From positions 1,341-47,064 of the forward strand of contig JAAXJB010000039.1 in the NCBI GenBank assembly GCA_012270065.1: a stretch of 45,724 bases of DNA. Direction: 5' to 3'. This document shows positions 36,224-44,722 of the stretch, piece by piece. Source of the stretch: Rubripirellula sp. Its GTDB lineage: Bacteria; Planctomycetota; Planctomycetia; Pirellulales; Pirellulaceae. Each line of letters opens with the position of its first letter. Within the stretch, counting starts at the first letter, position 1. Made by a program: the position numbers and the translations under genes. Under the pieces are notes generated by a model. That model saw only the letters and a program-made list of their open reading frames with translations. It ran no database searches and was not told the DNA's origin.

Positions 36224-37537
36224 TCAGGCAGCAGTGGAAACTGGTTTGTCAATTACTTCAAGCGACTCCACCGCAACGATCTCTTTGGCTTCATCAATCT
36301 CGCGCAATTGCAATGCACCAAGTGAATTCATTGATTCACGTACTTTCCGTGATTCTGCCTTCGGCAGGAGTGCAAGTACGGCAGAAGTGACTTGATTAGG
36401 AAGCCCACACAATGCCAACATCGCAACTCTTGCCTGGACCCTGCCAAGCGTCTCGCAAAGATGCTGTGGAGACATTTCGACCAGATGCTGATGAATCGAA
36501 TCCGTGGAAGGGAAGGGCACTGTTTGCTCAGCAGTGTCGGTGTGTTTTGACGATACCGGGACGGGAGCATCCGTAGTCGTGTTTCGTGAAACCAGAGATG
36601 CTTCCCCTCTCTGGTGTTTTCGCTGATTTCCCGAAGGCGAATATTCTCCAACAGCCTGCCAAGAGGTACCCTCAGCAATCCTCAGCCGGGACGTCAAATT
36701 TTCAACCGCCTGCCCTGCTGAAGGGAAGTGACCGGACTGCGTGGAATCGGCATCCCCGGGGGTGGTGCCAAAGGAACCTGTTCGTACAGCAGTCCGTCCC
36801 AGCGTCGAAGCACTCTTTGCCCTGTCTGGCTCCTGCTCTGCTGGCATGGCCGCAAGAATCGCATCCAGGGCACGACGCCCCAGAGTATCACTGAAATCGG
36901 CAGCCCGTGTTCCCAATGACTTCCGAAAATGATCCGCCAACTCAGTCAGTGAATCACGGGGAATGGTTTCAATTTTCCCAATACGCCCGAGCATGTCTTC
37001 CAAACTGCTGCCCAGATGTGGCAAGACTCGGGCTGCATGATCTGGTCTGATCGAAGCCAAAACAGTAGCGACCACCTGCGGTCGTTCTCTTTTCAACAAA
37101 TTGGCCAAGCCCTGTTCATCAACCTGTTCAAGGAAGGCCAATGGGTGGTCATCATCGTTGACTGGAATACCGGAATTCATGCCGCGATTGGGCTCACCCT
37201 GCACGGCACTTGATCGGATGACCCGGGAACCATTTTCAGCCGCGGGTTCCGTTGCACCTGCCGTCAGCACGGGCTTGTTTTTTTCGGGCGTCGGCAACTG
37301 ATTGCGAGAGGCACCTGGTTTCTGAACGGAAATTTTAAAGGCATGCAGAGCCCGTTTCTGTTCGAGCGGATCGACATCTGCCAAGGACATCATCGTTCGT
37401 CGCACCGCCAACTTGGTATCAGCATCGATCTCACCCAGAAGGCTGGCAGCCACTGTCGCTGGTAGACTGCTAAGCACGATTGCGACACGACGCAACATCG
37501 CTTCGCGATCCAATCCCGAGTCCCATGCGTTTGCCAT
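36224..37537 (-). CDS. fliG: Divergent flagellar motor switch protein FliG
   Basis: The protein has 437 residues (usual FliG is about 335). The N-terminal domain (RRVAIVLSSLPATVAASLLG) would bind FliF. The middle domain is clear: HPLAFLEQVDEQGLANLLKRE, then RPQVVATVLASIRPDHAARV. A long polar, poorly conserved insertion of about 130 residues precedes the C-terminal domain (IHQHLVEMSPQHLCETLGRV, VTSAVLALLPKAESRKVRES, NSLGALQLREIDEAKEIV). In the torque helix the usual charged DDR/REVD pattern reads STDSIHQHLVEMS. ATG 37537 has GGGAG upstream. It lies between fliF and fliH, which supports the assignment. Confidence 0.85.
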   Translation of the reverse strand: MANAWDSGLDREAMLRRVAIVLSSLPATVAASLLGEIDADTKLAVRRTMMSLADVDPLEQKRALHAFKISVQKPGASRNQLPTPEKNKPVLTAGATEPAAENGSRVIRSSAVQGEPNRGMNSGIPVNDDDHPLAFLEQVDEQGLANLLKRERPQVVATVLASIRPDHAARVLPHLGSSLEDMLGRIGKIETIPRDSLTELADHFRKSLGTRAADFSDTLGRRALDAILAAMPAEQEPDRAKSASTLGRTAVRTGSFGTTPGDADSTQSGHFPSAGQAVENLTSRLRIAEGTSWQAVGEYSPSGNQRKHQRGEASLVSRNTTTDAPVPVSSKHTDTAEQTVPFPSTDSIHQHLVEMSPQHLCETLGRVQARVAMLALCGLPNQVTSAVLALLPKAESRKVRESMNSLGALQLREIDEAKEIVAVESLEVIDKPVSTAA

Positions 37538-37764
37538 GTGGGGCCACTCCCTCGTGCCTAGCAATACCTCAACAGCTTCCCGAAGGCCAGCATTCCTTTG
37601 CCTTGATCCACGGGAGTACTTCTTGTACCCAAACCTGAGCGTGCATTGGAAGAGGAAATCACATCAGAACCGTGTCCAAAGCGGCATTTAAAAACAGAAA
37701 AGTGGCTTCCTCACGTGAGATATCCAGCAGGGACTCGGCGGACGCAGGATTCGAGAAAAATGCC

Positions 37765-39396
37765 TCAAACGGCGTCACCCACCCATCCACGAATCACATT
37801 GGCAGCCACCTCGGGATTATCCTCTACCAGATGCAGTAATTCTTCCTTGAGCGATCCACCGGTGATGGTCATCCGTTCGGGCTCTTCTTCCGCATCCTGC
37901 TCTGTATGAACTGGAACTGGCATTTCGATTCCAAATCCTTCCTGAAATTCTTTGGGAGTAGCGTTTCCGGTGGATTTGGCTGCTGAACGGGCAACCAGCA
38001 ATGCGACCAGCCCCAGAAAGACAAGAGCCAGTGTCTGCCAAGAGTCAGCCAGCCACGTCAAAGCCTGACTTGTTGCCAATTCCTCTTCTGTTTCTGCAGA
38101 ATGCAATTCGGGAGCATCCCGTACAGTGACCAGAGAGTCAGCAGCCGCTCCCGCTGCTACTTTGGGCAAAAGTGGACTGACGATGTCCTGGATTTTTTTC
38201 TGCGTTGTAGCACGCAGAGCCTCGAGCGTCGCCAAATCAAGCACGATGTCTTTTTTGTCTTTGGTTGGATCAGCGTCCGTGACATTCTTGATGTTGAGTT
38301 GTTCGTAATAGCTGGTTGGCAACATGATCGAGACTCGAACCGATTTCACCTGCAGGTCTGCCAGCTTTGAACTTTCAAACTGCTGGCCTGCGACTCCACT
38401 ACTCTGTCGCTCATCCTCGGTGGTATTGAGCACTTCCAGATCCTTGGAGATGCTTTGGGCCCGGTTACCAATTGCATTTGGATCGGCCCCAGGGACACCA
38501 CTTGGAATTTGCTGGTTACGGGTGGTTTCAACTTTTTTGGAACTGCTCTGCAGATTGGTGGGTTCCGCATCAAACTTCACAGAGGCAAGTTCAGATTCCA
38601 TGGTCGGATCAATCTCAGCAAAAACAGCAATCTGAGCCGGATACTCGACCAGAAGTTTGCGCAACTTGTACTCAATGTGCTTTTCTGCTTCGCGTTGCTT
38701 TGTCAACAAAGGATCCTCGCCATCGGCACCCGTGCTGACTGTGGTACTGTTGGTATCAATCACAACGACATCGTCGGTCGCCATTCCTGCATACGAACCA
38801 CGAATCAATTCCTGAATTGCAAGAATGCGCTGGCGTGGCAAGGCACGCACACCCTCCGGTTGTACCATCACACTCGCTGATTGTGGCATGACACGGGACA
38901 ACCCGATTCGTTCTCCCTGGTCATACTCAACACTCGCCCACCGCACATCCGGAAATTGAGAAATCTTGTTACCCAAGTCTTTCTCTTTGGCATGCATCTC
39001 TCGCGACTTCCTCAAATCAGAGGAATCAAAGGGACTGCTGGATTTGATGGCCTGGTCGACCTCAGTTCGCAAGGCAATCGGCAATCCGGCGGCATCACCC
39101 AAAGCAGCCATGTACGCAGACTTGGATTCCTTGGGGACCTTGATTCGACGTCCCTCCCGCTCCCAGTCATTCAAACCTGCGGCGCTCAACGCGACTTCAA
39201 TGGAGTCCATCTCCTGTTCGCCCATCGAGCGGCCACCAAAAAGGTACTCGGTTGACTTCACATCGGAACCACGCACCAGAAATGCGAGTCCGATCGCAAT
39301 CGCTGTGACCAACATCGCCGCTATGATCCGCGACTGCATGGGCATTGCCAGAAACACCTGACGTGCCTGGTCCGTTGACTGTCTCAGAAAATTCAT
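37765..39396 (-). CDS. fliF: Flagellar MS-ring protein FliF
   Basis: The protein has 543 residues. A first membrane segment (IIAAMLVTAIAIGLAFLV) is followed by the ring-building (YscJ/FliF) domain with AGLNDWEREGRRIKVPKES and the region around RWASVEYDQGERIGL, AMPQSASVMV-like PQSASVMVQPEG, and DDVVVIDTNS. A second membrane segment (TLALVFLGLVALLVA) precedes a cytoplasmic tail ending ELLHLVEDNPEVAANVIRGW, the helix that binds FliG. FliF forms the base ring of the motor. About 230 bases separate it from the fliG start; no gene was seen there. Confidence 0.95.
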   Translation of the reverse strand: MNFLRQSTDQARQVFLAMPMQSRIIAAMLVTAIAIGLAFLVRGSDVKSTEYLFGGRSMGEQEMDSIEVALSAAGLNDWEREGRRIKVPKESKSAYMAALGDAAGLPIALRTEVDQAIKSSSPFDSSDLRKSREMHAKEKDLGNKISQFPDVRWASVEYDQGERIGLSRVMPQSASVMVQPEGVRALPRQRILAIQELIRGSYAGMATDDVVVIDTNSTTVSTGADGEDPLLTKQREAEKHIEYKLRKLLVEYPAQIAVFAEIDPTMESELASVKFDAEPTNLQSSSKKVETTRNQQIPSGVPGADPNAIGNRAQSISKDLEVLNTTEDERQSSGVAGQQFESSKLADLQVKSVRVSIMLPTSYYEQLNIKNVTDADPTKDKKDIVLDLATLEALRATTQKKIQDIVSPLLPKVAAGAAADSLVTVRDAPELHSAETEEELATSQALTWLADSWQTLALVFLGLVALLVARSAAKSTGNATPKEFQEGFGIEMPVPVHTEQDAEEEPERMTITGGSLKEELLHLVEDNPEVAANVIRGWVGDAV

Positions 39397-39478
39397 GACT
39401 ATTCAGATGGATCCGCAAAGAAAATGTATTGGATGCTTGCGTGCTAAAATTGATGCCCTAGTGTGGAATGCCATGCGT

Positions 39479-39796
39479 TCAGATCTGAATCTGCTGTACT
39501 TCACGATAAGCCTCAATCAGCTTATTACGTACCTGCAAAAGCATGCGAAACGCAAGATCCGCTTTTTGAACTGCTGTCAGCACTTCCGCCTCATTGACAT
39601 CACCACCGGTCAGCAGGGAATGCACCATGTCATTCGCATCCATCTGCATCGAATTGACGTCCTCGACTTCCCTGCTGAGCAGTTTGGCGAATTCATCAAT
39701 TCCGGATTCAAAATCTGCTTTCCCTGCTTTCGATGATGCTATACCAGCGAGGGTTTCAGGACTGGTCGGAGGCTGGATTCCGTTGATTGGACGCAT
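39479..39796 (-). CDS. fliE: Flagellar hook-basal body protein FliE
   Basis: This small 105-residue protein links the MS-ring to the rod. The conserved C-terminal part is present: DANDMVHSLLTGGDVNEAEV, LTAVQKADLAFRMLLQVRNK and LIEAYREVQQIQI. Length is standard. It starts at ATG 39796 and lies between flgC and fliF, its usual position. Confidence 0.94.
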   Translation of the reverse strand: MRPINGIQPPTSPETLAGIASSKAGKADFESGIDEFAKLLSREVEDVNSMQMDANDMVHSLLTGGDVNEAEVLTAVQKADLAFRMLLQVRNKLIEAYREVQQIQI

Positions 39797-39910
39797 GTTT
39801 CAGTTCGCTTCCGACCTTGCCAGATCAGGTTTTCTGATTCGAATCTCGCGTTAATGCGATACTGCACTCATGGATGCAAGTACAGACTCAACCTTCGAGC
39901 CGTAAGAAAA

Positions 39911-40330
39911 TCAGGCCAGAATTGTCAGAGTCTCGCGACTCAGATTCTTGGTAATCTCCATCACACCTACGTTTGCCTCATACGCACGTGTGGATTCAAG
40001 GGCATCTACCATTTGTGTCGTCAGGTCAATATTCGGGTACGCAACATATCCCTTCCACTTGCCTTCTTTGATTGCGAGTGGGTGTTGGGGCTGATAACGG
40101 TACAGTGGCTCGGCATCACTGGATCTGATCTCTTCCACCTTCACACCCGACGCACCTTGCGTTGACAATTCATCGTTCGTCTGGAAGACAACTTCTCTGG
40201 CCCGATAAGGTTCGGCCTCACCTTTCTCGTTTTTTAACGTCGATATATTCGCAATGTTGCCCGCAACGGCATTCAAACGAGTTCGTTCTGCGACAAGCGC
40301 TGAGGTGCTGATATCAAGTGCACGTAACAT
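39911..40330 (-). CDS. flgC: Flagellar basal-body rod protein FlgC
   Basis: The proximal rod protein has 139 residues. The N-terminal rod motif is LDISTSALVAERTRLNAVAG followed by NIANISTLKNEKG; the middle has PYRAREVVF; the C-terminal helix is YVAYPNIDLTTQMVDALEST then RAYEANVGVMEITK. ATG 40330 is chosen over TTG 40336 because AGGA lies six bases before it. It follows flgB by about 65 bases. Confidence 0.95.
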   Translation of the reverse strand: MLRALDISTSALVAERTRLNAVAGNIANISTLKNEKGEAEPYRAREVVFQTNDELSTQGASGVKVEEIRSSDAEPLYRYQPQHPLAIKEGKWKGYVAYPNIDLTTQMVDALESTRAYEANVGVMEITKNLSRETLTILA

Positions 40331-40394
40331 GATCAATCCTGTTCTTTCTCACCTGAAGCATCATAAAATCCGACATTGAATTGTACTTCTATTC

Positions 40395-40793
40395 TCAAGC
40401 CCGTTCAGTAATTGCAGCTCTCAACAGCGCAAACTGGCTTCGCATGGTTGTGATTGCCAACGCATGCATGTGTTCATTCTTTGCAACCTCAGATACCTGT
40501 TGCTCCAACGACACGTCACTCTCATCGTGGTAGACCACCTGCTCCATCGCATCGCGAGGCCCTGATCGGATATCATCTCTTGTCAGTGGCTTTCCCGAAT
40601 CAATCGCTTTCTTGTGCAGATCAATGGATTCAGCAAGGGCATTTTGGAAATCCCCAACATCCAGATCCTTGGCTCGATAGCCCGGCGTATCAAGATTGGC
40701 CAAATTCCCCGCGAGAAGTTCGTGCCGTTTCTGTGAAAACGTCAGCGTTTGCTCGAGCGCCGGAATCGTTGTCGTATTGAAAATGCCAAACAT
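40395..40793 (-). CDS. flgB: Flagellar basal-body rod protein FlgB
   Basis: The proximal rod protein has 132 residues. N-terminal rod motif: LTFSQKRHELLAGNLANLDT with PGYRAKDLDV; C-terminal half: VSLEQQVSEVAKNEHMHALA and LRAAITERA. Length is standard. It is 27 bases downstream of the HATPase-like gene and heads the structural flagellar genes. Confidence 0.94.
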   Translation of the reverse strand: MFGIFNTTTIPALEQTLTFSQKRHELLAGNLANLDTPGYRAKDLDVGDFQNALAESIDLHKKAIDSGKPLTRDDIRSGPRDAMEQVVYHDESDVSLEQQVSEVAKNEHMHALAITTMRSQFALLRAAITERA

Positions 40794-40820
40794 GGAACAA
40801 CCCTGCCAGTGCCGTTTGTG

Positions 40821-41243
40821 TTACGCCGCGATACGGTCAGTACCACTTTGTCGCCGAAAAGTCATGGTCACCGCAGCCCCGCCTTGCGGACAGTTCTGCC
40901 ATAACAATTCCACTCCCAATGCCGCTGCTGCGATTGGCGTACGTTGTTGACGATTCTCGATGTCACAACCCGTATCGGCCAGTTCCAACTCCATTCCCTT
41001 GGCGGTCTGGCAAGCTGTAATGGTCAAATCGCCGCCTTGAGGCATTTGCTGCAATGACTGATTGACCAGTGCCCGGATCAGTTCAACCGTCTGCTGGGAA
41101 TCAGCCGGCACTTCGAGAGAAGTATCGATGTCCAATTCGAGGCAAATCGCTGCCTCATGTGCAATCAACAGAGGCGCCGTTACCGATTCGATAAGAACGG
41201 CTAAAGATTGGCACTGACTCGGATCGATCCAATGATCTGGCAT
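40821..41243 (-). CDS. Stand-alone histidine-kinase-type ATPase-like protein (degenerate)
   Basis: The protein has 140 residues with no membrane segment. The C-terminal 90 resemble the ATP-binding domain of sensor kinases: an N-box-like segment (IRALVNQSLQQMPQGGDLTI), a strand (KGMELELADTGCDIEN) that matches the G1 box DTG, and a terminal GGAAVTMTFRR as in kinase ends. There is no phospho-acceptor histidine domain, and the expected G2 box GTGLGL is replaced by AAALGVELL. It could be a decayed kinase half, an anti-sigma-like regulator, or a structural relic. ATG 41243 has GGGAG upstream. It is 27 bases before flgB, so co-expressed with the rod genes. Confidence 0.6.
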   Translation of the reverse strand: MPDHWIDPSQCQSLAVLIESVTAPLLIAHEAAICLELDIDTSLEVPADSQQTVELIRALVNQSLQQMPQGGDLTITACQTAKGMELELADTGCDIENRQQRTPIAAAALGVELLWQNCPQGGAAVTMTFRRQSGTDRIAA

Positions 41244-41281
41244 GGTACGCTCCCGATTTGTTCGGTGCAGCAGTCAAAATG

Positions 41282-41295
41282 AACGAAAGTTCGTT
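41282..41295. promoter_or_regulatory. Dyad upstream of the HATPase-flgB run
   Basis: AACGAA-AG-TTCGTT lies about 40 bases before the HATPase-like gene's start codon, in the 268-base gap that should contain a flagellar promoter. No clear sigma-28 or sigma-54 promoter match was found in this gap. Confidence 0.3.
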
Positions 41296-41414
41296 TGGCA
41301 TATCAGTTTTACGCTGATCAATGCAAGGCAAATTCTTCAAATTCCGATTTGCTATCATTGCATTTCAAGTCTCCGGCGTCATTCATGGAATTCCACCCCG
41401 GACTGCAAGACGCA

Positions 41415-41440
41415 GGACCATAGCTCCGGACCATGGCTCC
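41415..41440. repeat. Tandem 13-mer duplication
   Basis: GGACCATAGCTCC (41415-41427) is followed directly by GGACCATGGCTCC (41428-41440), differing at one base. It lies in the gap between the FlgN-like and HATPase-like genes. Confidence 0.5.
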
Positions 41441-41511
41441 CGCCACTTGAGACACCAGTGATCGGATTGCTCAAACCTTTTGTGAAAGCAGAGGTTTCAT
41501 GCTAGACATGA

Positions 41512-41961
41512 TCAATCACTGGAAAGGTCGAGAGTTCCTCCACTGTTGACTTGAATCGAATGGTCAGCATAACCAGACACCGCCTGCCACCCAGAGTCCA
41601 CGCGTTCCAGCCGCTGGCGTAATTCTTCACGGTTGTGGCTCAATTTTGCCTCACACTCAGCTTCTATCGCCAACACTTCAAGGTTCATTTTTTCACACTC
41701 ATCCTGCTGTTTCCTGCACCTTTCCCGCATGGAATCACTCTCCCAGACTCTGGTTTGAGGATCATCAGACTTTGCGGCACGCAGTTTTTCCCCCAGCTCA
41801 ACGAGTTGATTCAAAGGCTGTTGTTTGCGGGAAAGCAGCCGCATCAGGTCACTCATATGCCCCTTCTCAATGACCGTCAATTGCTCCTGACCCATCCTGA
41901 TCAATTGGTTCAGAATTTCCCACCTCTGCTGTACCAGATCAGCAAGTTGCTTACCGTTCAT
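41512..41961 (-). CDS. FlgN-like flagellar export chaperone candidate
   Basis: The protein has 149 residues, mostly helical: LADLVQQRWEILNQLIRMGQ, EQLTVIEKGHMSDLMRLLSR and KQQPLNQLVELGEKLRA, then a charged coiled coil. Length, helical content and the spacing of the first two helices fit FlgN/FliT-type chaperones, which guard hook-associated proteins before export, but there is no diagnostic motif. ATG 41961 has GAGG nine bases upstream and lies 19 bases after the TPR gene stop. The frame extends upstream into the TPR gene without similarity. Confidence 0.6.
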   Translation of the reverse strand: MNGKQLADLVQQRWEILNQLIRMGQEQLTVIEKGHMSDLMRLLSRKQQPLNQLVELGEKLRAAKSDDPQTRVWESDSMRERCRKQQDECEKMNLEVLAIEAECEAKLSHNREELRQRLERVDSGWQAVSGYADHSIQVNSGGTLDLSSD

Positions 41962-41980
41962 TTCTGCATCCTCGGTTGGA

Positions 41981-44659
41981 TCACGCTTTTTGCTTTTCAA
42001 AGTCCTGGATAATCCAATCCAGCAATTGCTGCCATCCTTCCCTGTCATAGCGGGTCGTTTCCGCAAATTCGGGATCAGACTCCGCAGGAATCTGTTTCAG
42101 CATCTCGCTTGCCTGCCGGAGCAGGATTTCAAATTCACGATCATTCCCCAATTGCCTGGCACAATTCGCACGGCCCAAAATGGCCTCGAGGGCGATTGGC
42201 TGACCAATGTACAAAGCTTCGATGCTCTGATAGAGATCTGCGGCCTCTCTGCACTTGTTCATTGCTTTTAAAACATCTGCCTCGAACAGCAGGCAATTTC
42301 TCTGCATTGCCTTGTCTGTTTTCGACAAATTCTGTTCTTCATCGAGCATCGCAAGGTATTGGCTCAAGCGTCGGAAAGCCGCCAGCCCCTTTTGCAAGTG
42401 CATGTCTGCTTCCCTGTTGGATGCGCGCTGAGCCGCGCTCAAGGTGTCAGGCAACATGGCCTCCATGCGAGGCAGCTCTGATGCCATGACATGCGTCCTC
42501 GCAATGTAGTAGGCGTTCCTTTTGGAACGTCCATCATTGTACTCATCCCACCAACGTTGATCAGCGACTTCCATACGCCGAATTGCCGACTTCAAAATGG
42601 GCTGATTATCACGCAGCATTTTCAAACGATCTTCCGGATCTGCCTGCTCTGCCTTCAAGTAGTTCTGATAGCCCAACTCATAGAGCAGTGATCCAAGTGC
42701 ATAGAGAGAATCCTGCCATTCGGCACTCTCGGGCTTGAGATCGGGCGTTTGGTCATCCGGTTCCCGACCTTCACTGTCGACATTCTGACGTAGCAACGAA
42801 CGTGCCTTATCACTATCACCAGACTCCGCATAGGCCAACGCACCGTAGTAGCGTGCAGCGTATCGCTGTGGATCCTTTCGGTACTCTTCGATACACCGCT
42901 CAAAAGCATTGACTGCTTCTTCGGGCTTACCCACGGCAAGCAGGGCTTTTCCATAGGCAATCAATCCCTGTGATTGTCGACTTTTGTCCTCCTGGCGAAG
43001 GTAGGGTTCAAGAAGCCTGATACTCTGCGAAAAGTGCTTGCCCTTCTGGTAGGCATCGATGGCTGCCCAAAGAGTAGGTATGTACTCCTCGCCATTGAAT
43101 CGCAATCGCGCCGCTTCCGCGAATGCGTCTCCCGCGGCGCGGTAGCGCTGACGCACCACAACAGCAGTCTCATCCGAAACCTTGCCATAGAAATTGGTAC
43201 CATCCTTCAGAGTCTTTTCAGCCCATTCTTGATAACCCTTGCCCTCCTGTACCAATGCTTCACCTTGATCGAACACTGGTGGCAATGTGCGAGCAGCATT
43301 GATCGCAGCTTGATACTCATCTGCCCTACGCAGCAGGTTCAGGGCTTGACCGATTCGTGCATTGAATTCGCGAAAAGACAATAATTCATGGTCATAACCA
43401 TCCCGTGTTCCAATTTCCCCCATGAGATAACGGATAGCCTGCGCCACCTGCTGGCCCTCTTTGTTCCTGGTCAACAATTCAATTTCCTGAAGCCCGCTCA
43501 CAATCTCTGCAGAACCAATCTGACCAGAACCGGTGGCTTGATCCCGGCGAACAACGTCATGAAATGCATTGATCGCCCCCGTGACATCACCCTGCATTAA
43601 TTTTACACGTCCGATCCACAATCCAACGTCACTCGATTTTTCCGAGGTCTGGTTCAGCGCGTTGAGTACCTGCAGTGCATTTGCCAATTCCACCGATACT
43701 TCCTGACGCTGATTTTCATCAACCTCATCATTAAACTGGGCCAACAAACTGGCCTCCGATTTCAGTTTTTTGATATTCGCAACGGTGCGAAGAAAAGTAG
43801 CCCGACTCTCAAGCGGATCATCTTCTGTCTGCTGTTTCTGATGTTCTGATAACGCAGTTTTCAAATCGTCCCAGTATCCCAGTTCCATCAGGATCTTGAT
43901 TCGCAGATTACTTGCGTCTTTCCTGGCAGACAGATCCAGCCCAGGGTCAGCCAGATACTCGTTAATACTTGCTAAAGCATCCTCCTGCTGATCTTTTTCA
44001 GCGCGATATTGCGACTCGGCAATCATCGGCAGCAATTCTCGCCTCAGCAGCGGCTCACTCTCAATCGCCTGATTCAAATTGATAACGGCATCATCAAAAC
44101 GCCCCAAATGGAAATGTGTCTCACCGATGACCCGGTAACCCTGAGTACGACGCCCAGGCGGAAACCCATGTTCACGAGATAGTTCCAGATGTGGAACTGC
44201 TGAAAAATACAGGTTGCGTCTTTCGCGAGGTGTTGGTGCTCTTTTGGCCTCAGCGGCTCTTCCAACCCCGATCAAAAAGTCCCGCAAACGGATCAAATCC
44301 AATCGCTCAAGACGAATCTGGTCCAACGCTGCCTCTCGCATTCGCTGCGCATCAACATCTTCATCAGACGTATCCAGAGGCATTTCGAGTGGCTCGATTG
44401 GCGAATCTGCAGGTTCCAATTCTGCAAGCTCAGCCAGTTTTCCTGCCACAATGGGTCGGCCGTCAACAAACTCTCGTGAAGCCAAACGCAACAACGACTC
44501 GGGCTCAGTGACGTCTGTTGTCCACCACATGGATAACAGAACCGCAAAGCCACCGATCGATGCCAGCGCAGCACCAAGCAGCAAGCCAATCGTGACCAAA
44601 TCACGATTCACTGGTTTTTTGCTATTCAGCTCGTCTTCTGCATCTTCTTGATCAGCCAA
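41981..44659 (-). CDS. Membrane-anchored TPR protein
   Basis: The protein has 892 residues. A short cytoplasmic N-terminus (MADQEDAEDELNSKKPVNRD) is followed by one membrane segment (TIGLLLGAALASIGGFAVLL) and a long helical domain of TPR-like repeats, for example YRVIGETHFHLGRFDDAVIN, GLIAYGKALLAVGKPEEAVN and YGALAYAESGDSDKARSLLR. The bulk probably faces the periplasm. TPR domains usually scaffold protein complexes; no enzyme motif is seen. It starts at TTG 44659 with GGGAGG nine bases upstream, a strong signal. It lies 19 bases before the FlgN-like gene, at the head of the flagellar run, so a flagellar role is possible but not shown. Confidence 0.8.
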   Translation of the reverse strand: MADQEDAEDELNSKKPVNRDLVTIGLLLGAALASIGGFAVLLSMWWTTDVTEPESLLRLASREFVDGRPIVAGKLAELAELEPADSPIEPLEMPLDTSDEDVDAQRMREAALDQIRLERLDLIRLRDFLIGVGRAAEAKRAPTPRERRNLYFSAVPHLELSREHGFPPGRRTQGYRVIGETHFHLGRFDDAVINLNQAIESEPLLRRELLPMIAESQYRAEKDQQEDALASINEYLADPGLDLSARKDASNLRIKILMELGYWDDLKTALSEHQKQQTEDDPLESRATFLRTVANIKKLKSEASLLAQFNDEVDENQRQEVSVELANALQVLNALNQTSEKSSDVGLWIGRVKLMQGDVTGAINAFHDVVRRDQATGSGQIGSAEIVSGLQEIELLTRNKEGQQVAQAIRYLMGEIGTRDGYDHELLSFREFNARIGQALNLLRRADEYQAAINAARTLPPVFDQGEALVQEGKGYQEWAEKTLKDGTNFYGKVSDETAVVVRQRYRAAGDAFAEAARLRFNGEEYIPTLWAAIDAYQKGKHFSQSIRLLEPYLRQEDKSRQSQGLIAYGKALLAVGKPEEAVNAFERCIEEYRKDPQRYAARYYGALAYAESGDSDKARSLLRQNVDSEGREPDDQTPDLKPESAEWQDSLYALGSLLYELGYQNYLKAEQADPEDRLKMLRDNQPILKSAIRRMEVADQRWWDEYNDGRSKRNAYYIARTHVMASELPRMEAMLPDTLSAAQRASNREADMHLQKGLAAFRRLSQYLAMLDEEQNLSKTDKAMQRNCLLFEADVLKAMNKCREAADLYQSIEALYIGQPIALEAILGRANCARQLGNDREFEILLRQASEMLKQIPAESDPEFAETTRYDREGWQQLLDWIIQDFEKQKA

Positions 44660-44722
44660 TCTGCAAAACCTCCCAAACGTAGTCGTGTTGTTAACAGGAC
44701 CCCCGTCTGTAAAGCAAGACTG

